Assembly: GCA_045110515.1 (NCBI GenBank)
Contig: JBGCGD010000003.1
Coordinates: 173,578 to 237,577 of the forward strand
Direction of reading: 5' to 3'
DNA: 64,000 bases
Source of the DNA: Granulosicoccus sp045110515
GTDB taxonomy: Bacteria > Pseudomonadota > Gammaproteobacteria > Granulosicoccales > Granulosicoccaceae
Shown one piece after another: positions 59,073 to 64,000 of this stretch (position 1 is its first letter; the number at the start of each line of letters is the position of its first letter). A program made the translations under genes and the position numbers. The notes beneath the pieces were generated by a model that did not search any database, was not told the origin of the DNA, and saw only the letters and a program-made list of their open reading frames with translations.

Positions 59073-60480
59073 TGTCAAAGTGAGCCAGCGCTCTCTGGCG
59101 AAACGCTTACTTATTTTTCTGGCCATTCCTGTTGCGCTGTTTATTCTAATAGCCGCTTCAATAGCGATTGTTGTTGCTAAAAACTCAATTACTACCTTGT
59201 ATGACAAGCAACTACAAAACAATGCAGAGACTCTACTGGCGCTCCTTCACTACGAATATGCAGAAGAAATTGACGACGAAGATGAAGAGGACGAAGAGGA
59301 TGCAACGGAAGAACTGGAGGAAATAGTCTCCGAAATCGAGTCAAGGCAAGGCTTGTCAGTTAGCTACCGTGTCAGTATTAATGATACGACTCTATTCACT
59401 TCATCCAAGGTTGTAAATTTCCCGACGTGTCCATCTGGGTTTAGTAATTTCACCGCTAATAGTACAAACGAAGAGAGCATTCAATGGCGTTGCTTTCAGA
59501 AAACTCAGTCTATTAGTGAAAGAGATATACCCATCGTGGTCGAATTTTTCGATCCTATTCAACAACGCCAAAATGCCATTTTTGATCTAATAATCAAAAC
59601 ATTTTCGCCAATCTTACTGCTGCCTCTGGTGATAATGCTGGCTGCTTGGTGGGGTGTTCAGCGCGGGTTGAATTCACTGACTCTTGTGACAAATGCGGTA
59701 CAGAACCGCTCTGTCAACAATCTGAAGAAAATACCTAGAGACAACCAGCCGATAGAACTTATTCCCATCGTGGATTCAGTCAATAGACTTCTCGCAGGAA
59801 TCGAGATAGGAGTCATCCGTGAAAAGCAGTTTACAGATGATGCCGCTCATGAACTGCGCACCCCGATAACATCGATAAAAATGATTGAACAATTAATTCG
59901 AAGAGATACAAATGACTCGACGATTACAACTCATCTAGATAATCTTAAGCTTAGCGCGGAGCACAGCAGCACCCTGATTGATCAACTGCTAAGCCTTGCT
60001 CGTTTACAAACCACGCAGTCACTCGATTTACAGACGACCAACCTCAACGAATTGATTGTTAGCCAGCTCGGATTACTATCGCCTCAAATAACGGAGAAAA
60101 ATCTGGCGCTAGAGCTAAGCGAATCTCTGCAGGAAATCGACTTACACGTACACGAACCGTCAATCTCTATTTTAATAAACAACTTACTAACCAACGCAAT
60201 TAAATTCAGCCACCTGAATGGCACTATCTATGTTTTCGAGTTTGATCAGTTCGTATATTTTGAAGACGATGGTCCTGGTATCAAATTAGATGATCAAGTG
60301 AGGGTATTCGATCGATTCTTTAGGGCTGCTGAAAATCGCAACGTAGACGGCAACGGTCTAGGTTTAGCACTCGCAAAATGGGTGGCTGATGCTCATCACT
60401 TGGAACTATCGACTGGCAAACCTATTAAAGGGTCAGGTGCAAGCTTCAAACTGGCTCTTAAACCAATAGATATCAGCTAG
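59062..60480 (+). CDS. Sensor histidine kinase, PmrB/QseC-like, with acidic periplasmic run
   Basis: The protein has 472 residues. Two membrane helices (about 15-40 and 175-200) bracket a periplasmic domain. Just after the first helix is an acidic run (EEIDDEDEEDEEDATEELEE, about 68-87), followed by a domain with two Cys (VNFPTCPSG, IQWRCFQK). HisKA (DDAAHELRTPITSIK) and HATPase (LLTNAIKFS, EDDGPGIKLDD, GNGLGLALAKW) are complete. The acidic run is a likely cation sensor, by comparison with PmrB, whose periplasmic ExxE motifs bind iron. Confidence 0.88.
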   Translation: MKNNVKVSQRSLAKRLLIFLAIPVALFILIAASIAIVVAKNSITTLYDKQLQNNAETLLALLHYEYAEEIDDEDEEDEEDATEELEEIVSEIESRQGLSVSYRVSINDTTLFTSSKVVNFPTCPSGFSNFTANSTNEESIQWRCFQKTQSISERDIPIVVEFFDPIQQRQNAIFDLIIKTFSPILLLPLVIMLAAWWGVQRGLNSLTLVTNAVQNRSVNNLKKIPRDNQPIELIPIVDSVNRLLAGIEIGVIREKQFTDDAAHELRTPITSIKMIEQLIRRDTNDSTITTHLDNLKLSAEHSSTLIDQLLSLARLQTTQSLDLQTTNLNELIVSQLGLLSPQITEKNLALELSESLQEIDLHVHEPSISILINNLLTNAIKFSHLNGTIYVFEFDQFVYFEDDGPGIKLDDQVRVFDRFFRAAENRNVDGNGLGLALAKWVADAHHLELSTGKPIKGSGASFKLALKPIDIS

Positions 60481-60491
60481 ATTCACAATGT

Positions 60492-61298
60492 TTATTGAAA
60501 GTTCTCTATCCATGCCTCTATGTCAGCAATAACTTGCTCACGCTCGGCCGGAGTTTCTTGAAGTAGTTCGTGATACAGACCTTCATATTGCTTTACCACT
60601 AGATCCTTATTTTCACTACGGCGAGCAAACTCTAACGTTTCGTTAGAGTCCACTACCTTGTCAGCACCAGCAACCAACAGCAATGCCGGCACATTCAATT
60701 TTTTTGCATCAACGATACAGCGTCGCCCCGCCCTAATAAGCCACCCAACAAAATTTGCTGACTTGAAGCCGTGAATGAGTTCGTCCGCATAAGCTTCGGT
60801 TTGCATTTCCTTATCGTGAGTGAGCCTTCCAGCGTCATAACCCAAGTCAATGCACCATCGAGGGGCCAATAGGGTTAAAAGTCGCAGCTTTAATCGATCA
60901 GTTACTGTGGTGATTGGGGCATAAGCCGGTGCGGACAGAATCAGCCCGGATACTTTTAAGCCATGCTGTAATACAAGCTCTGTCGCGATCACCCCGCCCA
61001 GGCTATGCCCAAAAACAATGGGGACACTATTAGTCTCTTTTGCAAACGCCTGTATTTGTATTGCTGCCTGCGTAACCAAGCCGCCTGCAGGGTGTATCAA
61101 CCCTCTTTTCCCAGACGATCGACCATGTCCTGGATGGTCGTGGCCGCCTACCTTCCAACCCGCAGCAGCAAGCCGTTCAGCGAATTTATTGTATCGGGCT
61201 GCATGCTCACCTGTCCCATGCAAGAGATAGATTCCAGGCCGATCGCCTTGTTGTCCTTCGGGCGGATTCCACCGATGCGTGTGCGTAGAACTATTCAT
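60492..61298 (-). CDS. Alpha/beta hydrolase, lysophospholipase / monoacylglycerol lipase-like
   Basis: About 268 residues from ATG 61298 (a TTG at 61304 is in frame). Motifs: IYLLHGTGEHAARYNKFAER (oxyanion), GHDHPGHGRSSG, nucleophile elbow VFGHSLGGVIATE, VAGADKVVD (Asp) and GLYHELLQE (His). This wording fits the lysophospholipase/MAGL group. Convergent with the sensor kinase, with 11 bases between. Confidence 0.87.
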   Translation of the reverse strand: MNSSTHTHRWNPPEGQQGDRPGIYLLHGTGEHAARYNKFAERLAAAGWKVGGHDHPGHGRSSGKRGLIHPAGGLVTQAAIQIQAFAKETNSVPIVFGHSLGGVIATELVLQHGLKVSGLILSAPAYAPITTVTDRLKLRLLTLLAPRWCIDLGYDAGRLTHDKEMQTEAYADELIHGFKSANFVGWLIRAGRRCIVDAKKLNVPALLLVAGADKVVDSNETLEFARRSENKDLVVKQYEGLYHELLQETPAEREQVIADIEAWIENFQ

Positions 61299-61401
61299 TA
61301 GCAATGTCGGAAGATTAATAGTGATTTCTTATTGTAAACCGACCTGCTCTCAATGGTTTACCGATACACTCAATTTCACACGCTAACGCACTTTTCCGAC
61401 T

Positions 61402-61926
61402 ATGCGAACATCTCGAGCCAGCTGTTATTCACTTTTGATCCTCGTCACTCTACTAATGGGTTGCACATCAATTCCAAAAGGCATCACACCCGTAGATAAT
61501 TTTGAGGTCGATAAGTATTTGGGAACCTGGTACGAGATTGCCCGGCTTGATCACCGTTTTGAACGTGGCCTATCCAAAGTTAGCGCAGAGTACAGCTTGC
61601 TGGAGAATGGTGATATTCGTGTGCTAAACAGCGGATTTTCGGAAGATAAGCAAGAAACGAACACCGCTGAAGGGAAAGCCCGTTTCGCCAGTGATCCATC
61701 ACTCGGACATTTGAAGGTATCTTTCTTTGGCCCTTTCTACGGTAGCTACGTAGTATTCGAACTTGACGATAACTACGAATACGCGTTTGTTTCAGGATAC
61801 AACAGAAAATATCTATGGCTACTATCCAGAACAACAACTCCAGCCCCATCCGTAATCGAGCTATTTATAACTCGCGCGCAATCGCTGGGATTCAATACGG
61901 AAGAGCTGATATTCGTAAATCACTAA
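61402..61926 (+). CDS. blc: Outer-membrane lipocalin (Blc-like)
   Basis: The protein has 174 residues. A lipoprotein signal ends in the lipobox LLMGC (Cys21). The lipocalin motif GTWYEIARLDHRFERG and the strand VFELDDNYEYAFVSG with YLWLLSRT follow bacterial lipocalin Blc. It binds lysophospholipids or fatty acids at the outer membrane. Its neighbour at 60492 is a lysophospholipase-like hydrolase, divergent with about 100 bp between, which fits a role in envelope lipid turnover. Confidence 0.92.
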   Translation: MRTSRASCYSLLILVTLLMGCTSIPKGITPVDNFEVDKYLGTWYEIARLDHRFERGLSKVSAEYSLLENGDIRVLNSGFSEDKQETNTAEGKARFASDPSLGHLKVSFFGPFYGSYVVFELDDNYEYAFVSGYNRKYLWLLSRTTTPAPSVIELFITRAQSLGFNTEELIFVNH

Positions 61927-61981
61927 ATCAAATAATCTTGCCTAGCTAGCTAAACGACAGCGACAGTAATTTCATGCGTCT

Positions 61982-63094
61982 TTAATTCAAACGAGCAGGT
62001 GAAAGAAATTCGCGTTTTATTCCCCTATCAGTGAAGTCTTTAGGCAGACGATCACGAAGAATTAGTTCGGCACTTGCACGGCCCAAGGATGGAGCCATCA
62101 TAATTCCGTAGCCACCTTGACCAGCTAACCAGAAGAAACCTTCTAACTGGGGGGCGAACCCGACAACTGGAAGACCATCAGGTACAAAGCTCCTCAAACC
62201 AGCCCATTGATGATCGACTCGATTGACGCTGATCGAAGTTGTCGATTCAAGCCAGTCCACTAGTACAGCAATATCGTAATCATCTACCTGTATGTCTTGC
62301 GGCTCGACAGGAACTGCATCACCGGGCGACACCATCAAACGCGTTTGCTCCGGTTTAATGTAATTGTCTACACCAACGAAGTCCATTGCGGGAACGCGAG
62401 CTAAATTAGAATTCTCAGGTGCGTCAACCAGAATAGCCGAGCGTCTTTTCGGGCTTAGCTGGATTGGACGTAGACCCGCCATTTTTCCAATGCTATCCGC
62501 CCAGGCACCTGCCGCATTTACAACAATTCGAGAACGTAGGATTTCATCACCTGCCTTTATTTCCCATACACCTTGATTGCGAGATAGGCCTGTTACGGCC
62601 ATGTTGACCCTAAGCTGGCCACCTGCTCTTGACAAGGCTTTGAGAAAACCTTGATGAAGTGCATCAACATCTATGTCCTCAACAGCCCTTTCATAAGCGG
62701 CGCCTTGAAGACTATCAGGGTTCAAGAATGGCGCTAACTGAAGCGTTTGATCCTTATCAATCAGTTCAATCTCGCCCTTTCCAGCATCCACCAAAGGGTT
62801 CAATTTTGAGAGGGGCTGGCCCATAGCGACGCTCATCATTCCACGAGCGGCCAATAGGTTATTATTAGTAAAATCCTCGGGAGGATTCTTAAGGAAGTCA
62901 TAGCTAAGACGACTTATATTCCTCACTAAATCAGGCCCGTAGTTAGGAGTGAACAGGGCCGCGGATCGACCAGTACTGTGATAACCGGGTGAAGACTCCG
63001 CTTCTAGAACAACCACGGACCCACTCTTACTTAATTCCGCGGCAACGGATGCGCCTGAGATGCCTGCGCCAATAACAAGAAAATCATAAATCAT
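61982..63094 (-). CDS. FAD-dependent amino-acid oxidase/dehydrogenase (DauA-like)
   Basis: The protein has 370 residues. An FAD-binding GxGxxG (FLVIGAGISGASVAAEL) is followed by the segment GYHSTGRSAALF, characteristic of the D-arginine dehydrogenase / glycine-oxidase-like DAO group. The C-terminus has the second FAD contact (FFWLAGQGGYGIMMAP). Probably oxidises a D-amino acid or a similar amine in the cytoplasm; substrate not certain. Divergent from an SDR gene. Confidence 0.88.
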   Translation of the reverse strand: MIYDFLVIGAGISGASVAAELSKSGSVVVLEAESSPGYHSTGRSAALFTPNYGPDLVRNISRLSYDFLKNPPEDFTNNNLLAARGMMSVAMGQPLSKLNPLVDAGKGEIELIDKDQTLQLAPFLNPDSLQGAAYERAVEDIDVDALHQGFLKALSRAGGQLRVNMAVTGLSRNQGVWEIKAGDEILRSRIVVNAAGAWADSIGKMAGLRPIQLSPKRRSAILVDAPENSNLARVPAMDFVGVDNYIKPEQTRLMVSPGDAVPVEPQDIQVDDYDIAVLVDWLESTTSISVNRVDHQWAGLRSFVPDGLPVVGFAPQLEGFFWLAGQGGYGIMMAPSLGRASAELILRDRLPKDFTDRGIKREFLSPARLN

Positions 63095-63260
63095 CGAATT
63101 AGTTTTTCTCAGTCAAAAGGTGCTCAGTGCGATTCAGGGCATACACAAGTCTTTCCCTTAAATCTATTCACGAATTGTATCGTTTAATATGTGAAGATTA
63201 TTAGCATAATATGTGTAAGCCACCGCTATCCATACCTTACAACCGAATAGAGTAGCCATC

Positions 63261-64000
63261 ATGTTAAACCAGCACATCGATTTATCAGGAAAAACTGCTG
63301 TGGTCACAGGAGCGAGCCGTGGAATAGGCAAAGCGGCTGTGCAACGATTTGCAGCTGCGGGTGCAAACGTTGTACTACTTGCCCGTTCAACTAATGACCT
63401 ATCAAAAATTGCAAAAGACATAGGAGACTCTGCACTGGCTGTCGCATGTGATGTCTCCAAATGGGATGATGTCGACAACGCCTTCAGACTAGCGAATGAG
63501 AAATTCGGCTCTGTTGATATCCTTGTCAATAACGCCGGAACCATCGATCCGGTTTCACGCATTGAGAATGCCGACCCACATGCTTGGGGACAAGTAGTCG
63601 ATATAAACGTAAAAGGTGTTTTCTACGGACTTCGTGCCGCCATCCCGCTTATGAAAAACACGGGTGGTGTCATCATCAACATTTCTTCAGGCGCGGCAAC
63701 CAACGCTCTGGAGGGGTGGTCTCACTATTGCTCAACCAAAGCGGCTGTTCTCTCACTAACCAAATGCGTCCATAAAGAACACGAAACAGACGGCATTCGT
63801 TGTGTCGGCCTCTCGCCGGGAACAGTAGCTACAGATATGCAGCGCAGCATCGCGGATTCAAAAATTAACCCCGTCAGTCAACTCGATTGGTCTACACACA
63901 TTTCACCGGAAAGCGCCGCAGAAGCTATTCTTTGGCTTTGTACAGACGCTGCAAAAGAGTTTGACGGAGGAGATTTTTCAATTAAAACTCCCGAAGGGCG
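63261..64000 (+). CDS. Short-chain dehydrogenase/reductase (3' end beyond window)
   Basis: The frame from ATG 63261 runs to the window edge, so the protein is partial. It carries the NAD(P) loop AVVTGASRGIGKAAV, LVNNAGTID, and the catalytic Ser and Tyr-x3-Lys (INISSGAATN, HYCSTKAAVL). The residue after beta2 is Arg (LLARSTN), suggesting NADP preference. Divergent from the DauA-like gene with about 165 bp between, which may share a promoter region. Confidence 0.9.
   Translation, partial: MLNQHIDLSGKTAVVTGASRGIGKAAVQRFAAAGANVVLLARSTNDLSKIAKDIGDSALAVACDVSKWDDVDNAFRLANEKFGSVDILVNNAGTIDPVSRIENADPHAWGQVVDINVKGVFYGLRAAIPLMKNTGGVIINISSGAATNALEGWSHYCSTKAAVLSLTKCVHKEHETDGIRCVGLSPGTVATDMQRSIADSKINPVSQLDWSTHISPESAAEAILWLCTDAAKEFDGGDFSIKTPEG

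Overview
This window looks like a piece of chromosome from a free-living, probably marine gammaproteobacterium. Four observations suggest this: the order ntrC / asnS-holA / pyrD, a Pat-type protein acetyltransferase, a stand-alone H-NOX signalling operon, and many oxidoreductases and solute-uptake genes. A placement near Granulosicoccaceae or Arenicellaceae is only a guess. I saw no rRNA, tRNA, CRISPR array, insertion sequence, prophage or integrase. Nearly all long ORFs are intact, so the three broken genes stand out.

Region 1 (1-10.6 kb, housekeeping). The 3' end of ntrC is followed by a solitary pseudopilin, asnS and holA (overlapping), and divergent pyrD, which leads into a DHH phosphoesterase and a small outer-membrane-like protein. 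Next come a zinc HDAC-type deacetylase and, divergent from it, a Pat-like GNAT acyltransferase followed by an alpha/beta hydrolase. This looks like a complete protein acylation/deacylation pair.

Region 2 (10.8-24.5 kb). It holds a SWIM-SNF2 ATPase, a GPH-family sugar symporter, a lipoprotein with a CBM9-like domain beside a membrane-anchored partner, a membrane-anchored EndoU-like nuclease without an evident immunity gene, an MscS-like channel, a DUF72 protein, and a VIT-VWA surface protein. The VIT-VWA gene is divergent from a TetR regulator and an ICMT-like methyltransferase. Three copies of a 17-bp palindrome lie between them.

Region 3 (24.5-34.1 kb, metabolic). It holds an aldehyde dehydrogenase with an SDR, rpe, a chalcone-isomerase-like protein, and a cobalt-type nitrile hydratase operon (alpha, beta, activator) whose alpha subunit begins with a His-Asp repeat. 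MAPEG and MATE genes, an HSL-type hydrolase and a truncated polysaccharide deacetylase follow.

Region 4 (34.3-45.8 kb). Two GGDEF-EAL proteins (one with a degenerate EAL domain) flank a class V aminotransferase, a DUF1330 protein, a DAO-type oxidoreductase with a hexanucleotide repeat in its leader, and a two-gene unit of an alpha/beta hydrolase plus a HemN-like radical SAM protein with an unusual CX7CX2C motif. The 40-45 kb part looks AT-richer. An orphan HipB-like repressor follows.

Region 5 (45.9-52.9 kb). This is a LacI-controlled ABC sugar or glycoside uptake operon with a GH63-like hydrolase. Both the solute-binding protein and the hydrolase carry frameshifts. A palindromic LacI-type operator lies upstream of the regulator, and a perfect 15-bp hairpin separates the binding-protein gene from the permeases.

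Region 6 (53-64 kb). An H-NOX / HNOBA histidine kinase / REC-HDOD operon (nitric oxide signalling) is followed by a DUF533 protein and then by a PepSY protein with a poly-Asp/Glu tail. The PepSY gene is divergent from a PmrA/QseB-like two-component system whose sensor has an acidic run in its periplasmic part. Two PmrA-box-like direct repeats lie between them. The window ends with a lysophospholipase-like hydrolase, a Blc lipocalin, a DauA-like oxidase and the start of an SDR gene.

The best candidates for undescribed biology are the acidic PepSY / PmrAB-like module, the variant radical SAM pair, the TetR / VIT-VWA / ICMT locus and the anchored EndoU-like nuclease.
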